Counted from the first letter of the stretch, positions 10,059-20,583 are shown. The stretch is DNA of 64,000 nucleotides from Zhongshania sp. (GCF_029212375.1 NZ_JARGNU010000002.1:62001-126000); one strand, 5' to 3'. The notes: a model not told the origin generated them from the sequence alone. A program made the numbers and translations.

Positions 10059-11807
10059 GTGGAATTGTTATCTGGCGGCGAAATGATCGCACGGGCCATG
10101 GAAGACGAGGGTGTAGAATTCATCTTTGGCTATCCCGGTGGTGCCGTACTGCATATATACGATGCTTTATTTAAAAGCTGCAAGGTGCCGCATATTTTAG
10201 TGCGTCACGAACAAGCGGCCACTCATGCCGCAGACGGCTATGCTCGTGCCACCGGCAAGCCCGGTGTGGTGCTAGTCACCTCTGGCCCCGGCGCAACCAA
10301 TGCGATAACCGGTATCGCCACCGCCTATATGGACTCCATTCCTATGGTGGTCTTGTCAGGTCAGGTGGCCAGCCACCTGATTGGCGAAGACGCCTTTCAG
10401 GAAACTGATATGCTGGGTATTTCTCGGCCCATCGTTAAGCACAGCTTTCAGGTGCGTCGCACCGAAGATATTCCGGAGATCATTAAAAAGGCCTTTTACA
10501 TTGCCACTACTGGCCGCCCCGGCCCCGTGGTTATCGATCTGCCTAAGGATTTAACCAATCCTCACGACAAGTTTGAGTACAGCTACCCTAAAAAGGTAAA
10601 GCTGCGCTCTTACACGCCAGCAACCCGCGGTCATTCTGGGCAAATTAAAAAGGCGGCAAGCTTACTGCTGTCGGCCAAGCGTCCGATCATCTATGCCGGT
10701 GGTGGCGTAGTGCAGGGCAATGCTTCTGAACAATTGCGGGTATTAGCGCGGGAACTGAATTTCCCCGTAACCCACACCTTGATGGGTTTGGGGGCATTCC
10801 CCGCCAGCGATCGCCAGTTTGTGGGTATGCTGGGTATGCACGGCTTTTACGAAGCCAATAACGCCATGCACCACAGCGATGTGATCTTGGCGGTTGGCGC
10901 GCGTTTTGACGACCGCGTAACCAATACTACCGGCAAATTCTGTCCCGGTGCCAAAATTGTGCATATCGATATCGACCCCGCCGCGATCTCAAAAACCATT
11001 GCTGCCGACGTGCCGATTGTTGGCCCCGTCGATTCAGTACTGAATGATTTGCTGGCCGTTATTCACGAAATGCGTGCGGCGGATACTAGCCTGCCCGACA
11101 AAGACGCGCTTAAGCACTGGTGGAATCAAATCGACGAGTGGCGCGACACTCATGGCCTGTGGGTGCGCCCCCAGTACGACACCAGCACGCCGTTTATTAA
11201 GCCCCAGCAGGTTATTGAAACCCTGTGCAAGGTGACTCACGGTAAAGCCTATGTGGCCTCCGACGTTGGTCAGCACCAAATGTTTGCCGCTCAGTACTAC
11301 AAGTTTGACGAGCCACGTCGCTGGTTGAACTCCGGTGGTCTTGGCACCATGGGCTTTGGTCTACCGGCTGCGATGGGCGCCAAACTGGCCTTCCCCGACG
11401 CGGATGTAGCCTGTGTGACCGGCGAAGGCAGCATTCAAATGAATATTCAGGAGCTGTCGACCTGCGCCCAATACAAGATTCCGGTGAAAATCATCAGTTT
11501 GTATAACGGCTATTTGGGTATGGTTAAGCAGTGGCAAGATATGCAGTACGACGGCCGCTACTCAGAAAGCGTTTACGAAAACTCGCTGCCTGATTTTATC
11601 AAACTGGCTGAAGCCTATGGCCACGTCGGTATTCAAGTCACCAAGTTAAGTGATTTGGAAGATGCCATGAAAGAGGCCTTTGCCCGTAAGAATGATCTGG
11701 TGTTTATGGATATTCACGTAGACCCACACGAGCATGTATACCCAATGCATATTGCCCCCAACGGCAGCATGCGCGATATGTGGCTGAGCAAAACGGAGCG
11801 GACCTGA
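10059..11807 (+). CDS. ilvI: Acetolactate synthase 3 large subunit
   Basis: ThDP enzyme motifs: [40 protein letters not shown]-terminal TPP-binding region. Confidence 0.95.
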   Translation: MELLSGGEMIARAMEDEGVEFIFGYPGGAVLHIYDALFKSCKVPHILVRHEQAATHAADGYARATGKPGVVLVTSGPGATNAITGIATAYMDSIPMVVLSGQVASHLIGEDAFQETDMLGISRPIVKHSFQVRRTEDIPEIIKKAFYIATTGRPGPVVIDLPKDLTNPHDKFEYSYPKKVKLRSYTPATRGHSGQIKKAASLLLSAKRPIIYAGGGVVQGNASEQLRVLARELNFPVTHTLMGLGAFPASDRQFVGMLGMHGFYEANNAMHHSDVILAVGARFDDRVTNTTGKFCPGAKIVHIDIDPAAISKTIAADVPIVGPVDSVLNDLLAVIHEMRAADTSLPDKDALKHWWNQIDEWRDTHGLWVRPQYDTSTPFIKPQQVIETLCKVTHGKAYVASDVGQHQMFAAQYYKFDEPRRWLNSGGLGTMGFGLPAAMGAKLAFPDADVACVTGEGSIQMNIQELSTCAQYKIPVKIISLYNGYLGMVKQWQDMQYDGRYSESVYENSLPDFIKLAEAYGHVGIQVTKLSDLEDAMKEAFARKNDLVFMDIHVDPHEHVYPMHIAPNGSMRDMWLSKTERT

Positions 11808-11808
11808 C

Positions 11809-12303
11809 ATGATGCGACACATAATTTCGGTATTGTTGGAAAATGAGCCGGGTGCCCTGTCGCGGGTAGTAGGTTTGTTCTCTCAGCGCGGTTACAACAT
11901 TGAGACCCTCAACGTTGCGCCTACAGAAGACCCAACCCTATCGCGTTTAACCCTAACCACAATTGGCGACGACCACAAAATTGAACAGATCACCAAACAC
12001 CTCAATCGCCTGATTGACGTGGTGAAATTGGTAGATTTGTCTGAAGGTGCTCACATTGAGCGTGAACTGATGTTGGTTAAAGTGCGTGCCACCGGCGCTC
12101 AGCGCGCAGAAATTAAGCGCTGCACCGATATCTTTCGCGGCCAAATCGTCGACGTTGGCCCCAGCGTGTACACCATTCAAGTGACTGGCGCAGCAGACAA
12201 GCTCGACTCCTTCCTAGAGGCCGTTGGTGAAGCGGCGATCATGGAAGTCGTGCGCAGCGGTGTTTCTGGTATTGCTCGGGGTGAGAAAATATTGAGTCTT
12301 TAA
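11809..12303 (+). CDS. ilvH: Acetolactate synthase small subunit
   Basis: ACT domain MRHIISVLLENEPGALSRVVGLFSQRGYNIETL. Confidence 0.96.
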   Translation: MMRHIISVLLENEPGALSRVVGLFSQRGYNIETLNVAPTEDPTLSRLTLTTIGDDHKIEQITKHLNRLIDVVKLVDLSEGAHIERELMLVKVRATGAQRAEIKRCTDIFRGQIVDVGPSVYTIQVTGAADKLDSFLEAVGEAAIMEVVRSGVSGIARGEKILSL

Positions 12304-12324
12304 ATAGGGCTTGAGTGATTGATG

Positions 12325-12349
12325 AGGCGCCTTCGGGCGCCTTTTTTTT
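12325..12349 (+). terminator. Rho-independent terminator after ilvH
   Basis: AGGCGC-CTTCGG-GCGCCT followed by T-run. Confidence 0.92.
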
Positions 12350-12588
12350 GGCTGGATATTGGTGATTAAGCTGATTAATTAATGCACTTGGGTTTATTTT
12401 GCTGCTTATATTGGTTAAGTTATTTAACGCTGATTATTGAGTTTTAGAAGTTAGTAGGCCAGCAATTGAGGCATAAGTTCTAGATTTCGATATCATTTTA
12501 ATTGAAGTGCGAAATTAATCTAGTTGGCGGTTCCGCGCAGTTATTACTTTGTACACTTGCGTCAATTTTAAAATGAAAGGGAAGGGAA

Positions 12589-14460
12589 ATGGATCTTCAA
12601 ATGAAGAATGTGAATGTTTTGCGGTTTAAATCGCTTGTTGTTGGCCTTGTGTCGGCTAGCATACTACCGGGGTGTTTTAACGACAGCAAAGCGAAATCGC
12701 CTGCAGTAGTAGAAACCAGTTCCTTTAGAGTGCAAATGGTTGACCAAAGCGGTGCACGCTTAAGTACGGGCAGCATCAGAATCGTTGATGCCGTGGGTGG
12801 CGATGGCGATGCACCACGTTTTTCCCTAGCATCAGATGATAATTCTAAAACGGATTACAGCGTTGTTGACGATGCCGTTGCTGGGACGGGTGGGGTAGTT
12901 GACCTTAATTTGTTGTCTACTTCGCCACTTATTAGCGATGATCCATTAGATGTCGTTTTTGTCGGTTCAGCGCCAAATTTTGTATCCAGCAGCTCTTTAC
13001 AAAGTATTACGGCTCCGGGTGATTACCTTATAACTATCACCCTGACCGCAATAAATTCTCCAGCGTCTGTTCCTGTTGCAAGTCAATCTGCTACTGGCAG
13101 TGCAACGTCAGCTGGCGGTGTGACTAATACGGTAGCCGATATTTCCAGTAGTACGATTACGCGAGCCGCTGATAGTGTTAGCAATACTGCCGCTGTAAAA
13201 GGCACGACGTCGGTAACCGTTCCCGCTGGTACGCAATTAAAAACAAGCACTGGCGCGCCGGCGGCTCCTGGCGAACTCACGTTAACGGTGGTGCATTTTG
13301 ATAATGATACCGGTGCCGATGTTGATCCCGACTTTGTGCCGTCGAACGGCTCCTTGGCACTGTTTCCCGGTGGTTTGGATACAACAATAGAGGACGATGA
13401 CCCGAGTACGCCCGAATCAGGTTCATTTTCATCGGCAGGTTTTGCGGCAATTGAATTGCGGGATTCAAACGGTGATTTAATTACTGAATTCAGCGGTAAT
13501 CCCGTTTCAATTGAAATTACTATACCCGCAGGCACTCCATTTCCTGCAGGTGCAACTGGAGCGGGATTGGTTGATACAGCACCTGTTGGCACTGTAAACG
13601 CTGGCGATACGGTACCCGTATGGACCTACAACGAATTGACGGGAAAATGGAAGCCGCAATTAGATCCAGATACAGGTTTGCCTATCATCGCGACGGTTGA
13701 GAGTAAGTCCGACAACACCTTATTTGTTTCTTTTGAAACCGATCATCTAACGTATTTTAATCTGGATTACTGGTATAACTACTGTAACTCTAGTGTTTAT
13801 GCTCCGGCGAGTTTTAATGTCATTGATGCCGCTGGTCAGCCAAATGCGCGGCAGTTTTCTCTGTCGTACTACCAAAGTAGCGGTGGTTGGGCGCGGACTA
13901 AACGCGCATATTCTTTGGATACATTCTCTTCGGTTGATGTGTACCGAGCACCGAACTTCCCAGTGGTGTTTGAGCTTAAAGAAGGCAGTGAGAGCCTAAT
14001 TGCGACTTTTGAGCCCGCCGCTGGCGACCCGATACTGTCTCAAAATGGTAAGCTTTCGCTGAGTAATATCTGTGAATTGGACGGTGGGACGATAAAGTTA
14101 AACAAAACTAACCCCGGCGCCCCGACAAATATTCCCGTTGATTTTACGGTAGTTAATTCGTGTAGTGATGTTCCTGGTGAATTCATTGCAGTTTCAGATG
14201 CCACGGGATTTGTAACAGGTGGTGACAGCAGTGTAGTAAATGTTCCTTTGGGCGCGTCGACAGGCACAGGTATCGTAAATTTAAGTTCTAATGTGGACTT
14301 TATTTTTTCTGCGACGGCAGGCGGAAGCACAAATTCAACGCCGACTTTTACACCCGCACAAGTGAGTGAAAATGGTGTTCGGTTAGTGCTCGGTAGTCAA
14401 ACATGTATCACAACCACGGGTGGAACTGGCGCTACAGGTACAGCCGGTACGGCATTGTAG
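12589..14460 (+). CDS. Large surface/periplasmic lipoprotein of unknown function
   Basis: Signal peptide with lipobox-like LPGC; beta-rich low-complexity Ser/Thr/Gly sequence. Confidence 0.65.
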   Translation: MDLQMKNVNVLRFKSLVVGLVSASILPGCFNDSKAKSPAVVETSSFRVQMVDQSGARLSTGSIRIVDAVGGDGDAPRFSLASDDNSKTDYSVVDDAVAGTGGVVDLNLLSTSPLISDDPLDVVFVGSAPNFVSSSSLQSITAPGDYLITITLTAINSPASVPVASQSATGSATSAGGVTNTVADISSSTITRAADSVSNTAAVKGTTSVTVPAGTQLKTSTGAPAAPGELTLTVVHFDNDTGADVDPDFVPSNGSLALFPGGLDTTIEDDDPSTPESGSFSSAGFAAIELRDSNGDLITEFSGNPVSIEITIPAGTPFPAGATGAGLVDTAPVGTVNAGDTVPVWTYNELTGKWKPQLDPDTGLPIIATVESKSDNTLFVSFETDHLTYFNLDYWYNYCNSSVYAPASFNVIDAAGQPNARQFSLSYYQSSGGWARTKRAYSLDTFSSVDVYRAPNFPVVFELKEGSESLIATFEPAAGDPILSQNGKLSLSNICELDGGTIKLNKTNPGAPTNIPVDFTVVNSCSDVPGEFIAVSDATGFVTGGDSSVVNVPLGASTGTGIVNLSSNVDFIFSATAGGSTNSTPTFTPAQVSENGVRLVLGSQTCITTTGGTGATGTAGTAL

Positions 14461-14489
14461 TCGGATACGTAATAATATGATGATGCGTA

Positions 14490-14519
14490 AAAAGGGCGGT
14501 TAATCACCGCCCTTTTTTT
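14490..14519 (+). terminator. Rho-independent terminator
   Basis: AAAGGGCGGT-TAATC-ACCGCCCTTT + T-run. Confidence 0.92.
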
Positions 14520-14797
14520 GATAGCTCTTTATTAAAAATGCGTATTTGAAGCTAAATTGATATGGTGGTTGGCTAGACTTGGAATGCGAAATTGCAAGGG
14601 GTTTACTCTACAAATAGTCAATCATCTATGCAAAATACTAAATCTTATTGGTGTGACATGATCCGCTAGGAAAAACACTCGATCAGATTCTCGCTGAGTC
14701 CAAAGAATAGCGCTGAGTCGTCTACTTTACTCGGGAAGTCCAAAATGAGACTGGGGACTGTAGATAAAACTGTATAACTGCCCGTGGATTTAAGTAG

Positions 14798-15234
14798 TTA
14801 GGCCGTTATCTTCAGAATTGACTCGCCCTCGTTTAAACCAAATCGCTCACGTAGGCCATCATAGACATTGCTTTTGTCAGCGTTGCTGAGCGAACTGCCA
14901 CTAAACTGCTCTAATAATGAATCTAAGTAATCTACCAGTTCAATGAAGTCAACTTGCGTTCCATTGGTTTGAGTTTGCGCTGGTGGCGCGCTTCTGGCGA
15001 GGCCGCCTATTGCACGAGCGTCGAAACCGGCATCGGCAAGCGTGCTAGCCAGCTCTTTGCTAGGGTTAATACCAGCCGCGGTGAATGTCTCGACAATTTC
15101 CAATGCTTGAGCTTGTCGGCATAGATCTTTCCTAGGGTGTCGTTAATCAATATCCTTTGTTCATCGCTTAACGTCGACGCTATACTTTGGTCTTGACGGG
15201 GTGGCGGTGGTGCGCTTGATAGGGAATTTATCAT
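14798..15234 (-). pseudogene. Small hypothetical protein split by a frameshift near 15105-15118
   Basis: ORFs 15007-15234 and 14798-15103 join as ...DEQRILINDTLGKIYADKL / ALEIVETFTAAGINPSKELASTLADAGFDARAIGG... if one base is inserted; second ORF has no convincing start of its own. Confidence 0.6.
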
Positions 15235-15272
15235 CGTATCGCTCTCTTGGCTGATTGGGTAACTAGGGAAAA

Positions 15273-15533
15273 TTAGTCGGGTCTTTTTCCATCGCGACGC
15301 GGTGGTTTGTGCTCGGCTAGCTCTGTTTCGCTGATAAGTCCATCGCCGTCGGTATCAATAGACTTAAAAATAACTTCGTGATCACCGTGTGGCACTTCTT
15401 TTTGCTTAAATTCTTCTAGCGTTATAGCGCCGTCTTGATTCAAATCTAATTCTGCGAAGGGTGGTGGCCCACGACGTCCCTAATTTTCATCTCCGCGTGC
15501 ACGGGGCTCAGCGCATGCAATGGCGCTGATTGC
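15273..15533 (-). pseudogene. EF-hand calcium-binding protein remnant
   Basis: Reverse strand: ISAIACAEPRARGDEN*GRRGPPPFAELDLNQDGAITLEEFKQKEVPHGDHEVIFKSIDTDGDGLISETELAEHKPPRRDGKRPD*; two EF-hand loops, in-frame TAG at 15480-15482, no intact start. Confidence 0.75.
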
Positions 15534-15542
15534 CGCCCATCG

Positions 15543-16787
15543 CTAAAATCCTTCCATCGCGAAAGGGTTCAGCAGCTGCCGGCGCCATAGCATCGAGCGA
15601 TCGGTCTTTGACAGGGCGGCCTCATCGGCTATCGTATGCCACTCAGTTTCGATTACCTGAATCTGCTGCTCGGCAATCGCTCTCGCCTCAGGGGCAGATA
15701 ATAGAAAGTAATTCGCGGCCCCTATGCAGTGCACCAATTGGCTGAGTCGTTGCCCTTCATAGATGCTCATGCCTTGGGTGGCTTCACCACCAGTGCGAAG
15801 CTGCGGACAGATATCATACGCCGGCGTTAAGCGTACGTATCCCTGCTCGCAGAATACAGCGTGATTACGCGCGTGATCGTCTGTGTTGCCGCACAATATA
15901 TTGAATATCAGCCTTGAAAACAGCTCACGCAAATCCACTTTGGGCTGATCGCTGTTGGCCCTTAACCACTGAGCAAAATTGCTGTAACTAGCATAGGGTG
16001 CCTCCATTTCATCCAAGTCGAGTACCGTTAGCGCAGACACCACGCCGCGCCGGCACCAGCCGCCGTTGTGCCAGTGACGGTCGAATCTTTCAACCAGCAA
16101 TACGTCTCTGCCGATGCTTTGCGTGAGTGACACCTCGGCCACATTGAGCCCGCAAGCGGCGGCTAGGCGCATACTGAGGAACTCATACTTCACCAAGGGG
16201 TATGTGTCAGTGCTAGAAGAGAACTTGGCAATATATTTTTTGTCGCGGCCGTTCAGCAGTGACTTGGGCCGCGCACCGCCAATGGCTGTGCCGTGCTGCA
16301 GTGCCTCGGCCAAGCCAGCGGGCAGTGGAATGTTGTTCTGCAGCATCTGAACGGCGCTGTGCAATTCATCTAGAGTGGCGCTGTTTTGCCGCGCAACGTA
16401 CTCTGTTGGCGAGTCTTGGAAATCAAGGCGCCCGATGCGGTCGGAACCCGATTCGCGAAGAAATACTAGCTCAGATTCGTCACCTGTATCCATCTCCCGT
16501 GAGTCATCGCCGTATAGACGATTCAAAATAACATGGCGCCCCCAAGAATCTGGGGCCCCGTCGCGCAGACAGCCGGCGAGGCGTTTTGGTGGCTTAGGTT
16601 CTTGGGGGCCTGATACCAATGGCAACTCGTCGATAAAGATGGGAACTGCTTCTTTTCGGTTAAGGTAACTTTTACCATAGGCAAAAACCAAGCTGTCACC
16701 CGATTGCTGAATTACGCCGGCCACCACTGGCTTTACCTCTTTGGGCAGCCAGATCCACACATATAATACGCTCGATTTAGAAATCAT
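15543..16787 (-). CDS. hipA: HipA-family serine/threonine kinase toxin
   Basis: HipA N-terminal domain and C-terminal kinase motifs: GGARPKSLL, NTDDHARNHAVF, LTPAYDICPQ. Confidence 0.9.
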   Translation of the reverse strand: MISKSSVLYVWIWLPKEVKPVVAGVIQQSGDSLVFAYGKSYLNRKEAVPIFIDELPLVSGPQEPKPPKRLAGCLRDGAPDSWGRHVILNRLYGDDSREMDTGDESELVFLRESGSDRIGRLDFQDSPTEYVARQNSATLDELHSAVQMLQNNIPLPAGLAEALQHGTAIGGARPKSLLNGRDKKYIAKFSSSTDTYPLVKYEFLSMRLAAACGLNVAEVSLTQSIGRDVLLVERFDRHWHNGGWCRRGVVSALTVLDLDEMEAPYASYSNFAQWLRANSDQPKVDLRELFSRLIFNILCGNTDDHARNHAVFCEQGYVRLTPAYDICPQLRTGGEATQGMSIYEGQRLSQLVHCIGAANYFLLSAPEARAIAEQQIQVIETEWHTIADEAALSKTDRSMLWRRQLLNPFAMEGF

Positions 16788-17154
16788 CGTTCATCACCGG
16801 TGTAGTGTCATGAATGCGCTTTGGCAGCAGCGGCGCCTTTTCGCGCGCGCTCGTCAGGCGCTCTCGGCGCTTGTCGCCAAACAACGAGACACCGACTAGG
16901 CTAGCCATTTCGAAGACTAGGCCGACTTCGGCCTTCGGGTGACCTTTTTCAATACGTCGAACGGTACCGCGGGAGACGCCAGCGTGCTCCGCTAACTTGC
17001 CCTCGGACCACTTTCGGGCCTTGCGTGCGGCTGCAATCTCTAAGCCCATTAGCTCAAGTGCTTCTTTGGTCATTGGCGAATAGGTGCGAATATGTTGTGT
17101 ATTTGCCTTTTGGTTCACGGCCACCTCCGAGAATGACGGTATTATCTCCAGCAT
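16777..17154 (-). CDS. hipB: HipB-like HTH antitoxin/transcriptional regulator (ORF track extends to 17223)
   Basis: HTH_XRE: GLEIAAARKARKWSEGKLAEHAGVSRGTVRRIEKGHPKAEVGLVFEMASLVGV; overlaps hipA start. Confidence 0.82.
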   Translation of the reverse strand: MLEIIPSFSEVAVNQKANTQHIRTYSPMTKEALELMGLEIAAARKARKWSEGKLAEHAGVSRGTVRRIEKGHPKAEVGLVFEMASLVGVSLFGDKRRERLTSAREKAPLLPKRIHDTTPVMNDDF

Positions 17155-17197
17155 AGCATCTAAACCTGTTTTGAATAAGCTGACGTGTACCGCATGA

Positions 17198-17236
17198 AGT
17201 ACATTAAGTCGATAATATACCATGCTTAGTACATTA
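17198..17236 (-). promoter_or_regulatory. Putative HipB operator/promoter: direct repeat TAATGTACT flanking an AT-rich -10-like element
   Basis: AGTACATTA on plus at 17198-17206 and 17228-17236, 30 bp apart, with TATATTAT between on the minus strand. Confidence 0.45.
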
Positions 17237-17842
17237 TTCTTATGAGGTGGCTCCTCGCTAGGTGTCTGCTAAAGGGTAGGTTTGGCCACCGACATTCTGC
17301 TGCCTACTTTAGGCACAAGCGCGAGTCAGCTTACTTAGTTTCAGGGTAGGGCCGTCGTTGAGGTGTTGAGCTTCAAATTTCAAAATTGGGGGAAAAGATC
17401 CTTTTTATCGACACGCTTAAACTAGGAATTACAAAAATTGCGGCTGGCTCTATCCAGAAACTACTTTGGCGAATATGTCTGCGTCGCAACAGAGCCCGTG
17501 AATCCGTGCAGTGGATATACCTTGGGAAAAGTATGCGGTCTTGAATTGTTGTAAGCCCATCAGTCTTGTTGGATATGATGGTGGGGTCGCGGTAATTAAC
17601 GGAAAGCCATAGCTAATGTTTTAGTAAGTTTACATAAAGGGGGTGTAAAAGTGCCGGCCCTAAGCTTGCTTCCTGAAAATTAGCGACGACAACTAACCTG
17701 ACACCGGCCGCCGTAGGAACTACTTCAGATTGCATTGCTCCACCGTTAATGGGATTGTAAAGGCTCAAAAGCACTTTCGTTGTAACGCAAACTTTTGAGC
17801 AGTATTTAGCCTCGACTATTACGATTTCCCACTGGTAGCAAT

Positions 17843-18694
17843 ATGCAGCGCTATAAAATTCTTCACCGCACATACTATAATTTTTCCGATAAGGTGCAGC
17901 TTGGGCCGCATTATCTGCGCCTGCGTCCGCGGGAAGACTACGAATTACGCATAGAATCTTTTTCGCTCACTATTACGCCAAGTGCAAACCTGCGCTGGCA
18001 CCGCGACGCCGAGGGAAATTCTGTCGCCACTGCCACCTTCGATGCGCCTGCCCAGCAGTTGGTATTTGAAAGTGAGCTGATCATAGAGCAATACAATGAA
18101 TCGCCCTTAAATTTTATGGTTGCCGATTACGCCATCAACTACCCCTTTAGTTACACTCAAGATGATCAAGTGCTACTAAGCCCCTATATGCAATTGCCAG
18201 ACCTAGATACCCAGCAACAGCTTAAGCAGTGGACGGGCCAGCTTTGGCAGGCAGGTGAAAAAATTCAGACTTACACCGCGCTACAGCGAATCGCCAGTCA
18301 GATATTTCAAAACCTCAGTTATAAAGTAAGAGAGGAACCTGGTGTGCAAACGGCTAAAGAAACACTGGCCTGCAATACTGGTTCGTGCCGCGATTTTGCT
18401 CAGTTGTTTATGGACGCGGCAAAATGCATGGGACTTGCTGCGCGCTTTGTTACCGGTTACTTGCACGCCCCTGGGCTCGATGCTGCTGGCGCCACTCATG
18501 CCTGGGCAGAGGTTTATTTGCCAGGTGCAGGCTGGAAGGGCTTCGACCCGACTATTGGCGAAATGGCCGGCACGGATCATATTCCGGTGGCGGTTGCGCG
18601 GCTGTCTAAATCAGTTCCACCTATCGAAGGTTCGTTTACCGGCGAGCCGGAATCTTCATTGGATGTGGGGGTGTGGGTGAGTAAGCTACTCTAG
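17843..18694 (+). CDS. Transglutaminase family protein
   Basis: N-terminal beta domain YKILHRTYYNFSDKVQLGPHYLRLRPRED; Cys/His/Asp core GSCRDFAQLFMDAAK...ATHAWAEVYLPGAGWKGFDPT. Confidence 0.92.
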   Translation: MQRYKILHRTYYNFSDKVQLGPHYLRLRPREDYELRIESFSLTITPSANLRWHRDAEGNSVATATFDAPAQQLVFESELIIEQYNESPLNFMVADYAINYPFSYTQDDQVLLSPYMQLPDLDTQQQLKQWTGQLWQAGEKIQTYTALQRIASQIFQNLSYKVREEPGVQTAKETLACNTGSCRDFAQLFMDAAKCMGLAARFVTGYLHAPGLDAAGATHAWAEVYLPGAGWKGFDPTIGEMAGTDHIPVAVARLSKSVPPIEGSFTGEPESSLDVGVWVSKLL

Positions 18695-19013
18695 CGAGGG
18701 TCGCTATTCAGGGTCTAGTATGCGCAGGTTAATTTAAATGCACAGCGACAGGCATATTGTCGCTCGCTCACAAGGAGTGGACAACGATGCAGCACAGCTC
18801 ATCGCCATGGGTGGCGCCGTATATGTCCCGTTTGAGTGTGTTGGTTTGGTGTGCAAGCCCAGTTGGGGTGGCGCGTACTACTTGTCATTAACATTGCCGT
18901 AATTGCCCTTATGGTTAGGGCTATGCATTATAGGCGCCGCCCGTTCTAAGCTGTATATGCGGTCGTTTCCTCAGAAATAGATAATCTAAATATAAAATAG
19001 TGTAGGTGTACTC

Positions 19014-19379
19014 ATGACTGTCCAGAAGAAAACCCTCGATCAGGTGCTCGCCGAGCAGCGGGAATACAATGCCAAGCGCGCGAGCGGTTACCGAGAAAAG
19101 GCCTTAAAACTATACCCATGGACGTGCGGGCGGTGCGCTCGCGACTTTGAGCGCAAGGGTTTGTCTGAGTTGACGGTTCACCATGTTGACCACAATCACG
19201 ACAATAATCCCGCCGACGGCAGTAACTGGGAGTTACTGTGTATTTATTGCCACGACGAAGAACATACCAAGCACGAGAACCTAGTGCGCTATGGCAGTAG
19301 CACCGAAAAGAAAGTAAAAGCCGCCACGTTTAACCCCTTTGCTGATTTAAAGGCGAAGATGGAAAGTAATGATAAGTGA
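19014..19379 (+). CDS. yajD: YajD-like HNH nuclease family protein
   Basis: CGRCARDF, LTVHHVDHNHDNNPADGSNWELLCIYCHDEEH. Confidence 0.88.
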   Translation: MTVQKKTLDQVLAEQREYNAKRASGYREKALKLYPWTCGRCARDFERKGLSELTVHHVDHNHDNNPADGSNWELLCIYCHDEEHTKHENLVRYGSSTEKKVKAATFNPFADLKAKMESNDK

Positions 19380-19596
19380 TAGGGCCTCGGTAGTAGCTTG
19401 GAATTCAGACGTCGTATATTCCGCCAGCGGCTTTGCTAGGCGTTGTCTTAGAACATAGTTAGGCGCTTAATTTTGATTCGTCACGTTTTGTGCCGGTAAA
19501 GCGCCTGTTGTTTTCGCTGCAGGGCTGTATTGCTGGCTTATTCGGTGAGATCAGCTAAAATTAGATCAAATTTTAATCAAACCACGGTGCGCCGCA

Positions 19597-20583
19597 GTGG
19601 ACCCTATTTCCACTTCTTCGATTGCTTCGATCAGCCGTCCGCAAGCTAGTGCGGTGGACGCTGTTCGGCTGCGCGCGTCACCAGTGGCCGGCGCGCAAGC
19701 TCTTGCGCCGCTTAAAAATCCCGAATCCCGCCCAATTAATGCCCCAGCCGAGGGTGAAAGCCGTAGTCGTGGTCTGATTAAATCTGATCCCAATCTGTCG
19801 ATATTTGCCGAGAGTGGGGTTTCGCCCGCTCGTTTGGCGATTTTGTCGGCACCGCGCTTGTATATTGCCGAAGCTGAACAAGGTGATGAAGGTGTGGTGT
19901 ATCGAGTTAAAGATGCGGTATTCAATGGCTTGCTAAGGGGCTCAGATGCACAAGCGTCGGAAACCGGTGCTGTGCTGGATGAGTCGGCTGACGCTGAAGC
20001 CGCACAAGCTGACTTTGCCGCAAAGACGGGGCTAGAGGCATCGCTTAGCAAAGCGGAGCAACAGCAGATTCAGGCCGAAATTCAGGCGTTGGCGGCGCGG
20101 GATCGCGAAGTTCACAGTCATGAGCTGGCGCACTCTGCGGCGGGTGGGCGCTATGCGGGTTCGCCAAGCTATGAGTTTAAGCGTGGGCCAGACGGCAATA
20201 CCTATGCGGTGAATGGCGAGGTGAGTATTGATATTGCGCGCGCGGCAAGTCCTCAGGCCACCATCGATAAGATGCAGGTTGTTAAGCAGGCGGCGCTCGC
20301 GCCGGCTAAGCCAAGTAGCCAAGATCGCCAAGTAGCCGCTGAAGCTTCGCGTATTGAGGCGGAGGCGCGCCGGGAATTAGCGACAGGGTCGTCAGAAGAG
20401 GGTGCTGAACAGACTAAAGGCCAGAAGTTAGCATCGGCAATAGATCGCAGTTTGGCCTCGAACAGCGATATCGACACGGCTGTGCCAGCAGATATTAAAG
20501 CACAGCGCTTGAGTAGCCTCTACTCCGCCCACAGTAGTTCGGTTGAGCGCCAGCCGCTTACTTTGTTAGATAGTCGCGCTTAA
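19597..20583 (+). CDS. SprA-related putative metalloprotease
   Basis: ARDREVHSHELAHSAAGGRYAGSPSYEFKRGPDGNTYAVNGEVSIDI signature. Confidence 0.82.
   Translation: MDPISTSSIASISRPQASAVDAVRLRASPVAGAQALAPLKNPESRPINAPAEGESRSRGLIKSDPNLSIFAESGVSPARLAILSAPRLYIAEAEQGDEGVVYRVKDAVFNGLLRGSDAQASETGAVLDESADAEAAQADFAAKTGLEASLSKAEQQQIQAEIQALAARDREVHSHELAHSAAGGRYAGSPSYEFKRGPDGNTYAVNGEVSIDIARAASPQATIDKMQVVKQAALAPAKPSSQDRQVAAEASRIEAEARRELATGSSEEGAEQTKGQKLASAIDRSLASNSDIDTAVPADIKAQRLSSLYSAHSSSVERQPLTLLDSRA

Noticed and set aside
15390-15410. TGGCACTTCTTTTTGC, resembling a sigma-54 promoter
   Set aside because: GG to GC spacing is 11 rather than 10 nt and it lies inside the EF-hand remnant.
17224-17842. Gap of about 600 nt between hipB and the transglutaminase gene, with an 86-aa minus ORF at 17613-17873
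   Set aside because: The ORF overlaps the transglutaminase start and has no recognisable motif; no tRNA, att repeat or integrase seen.
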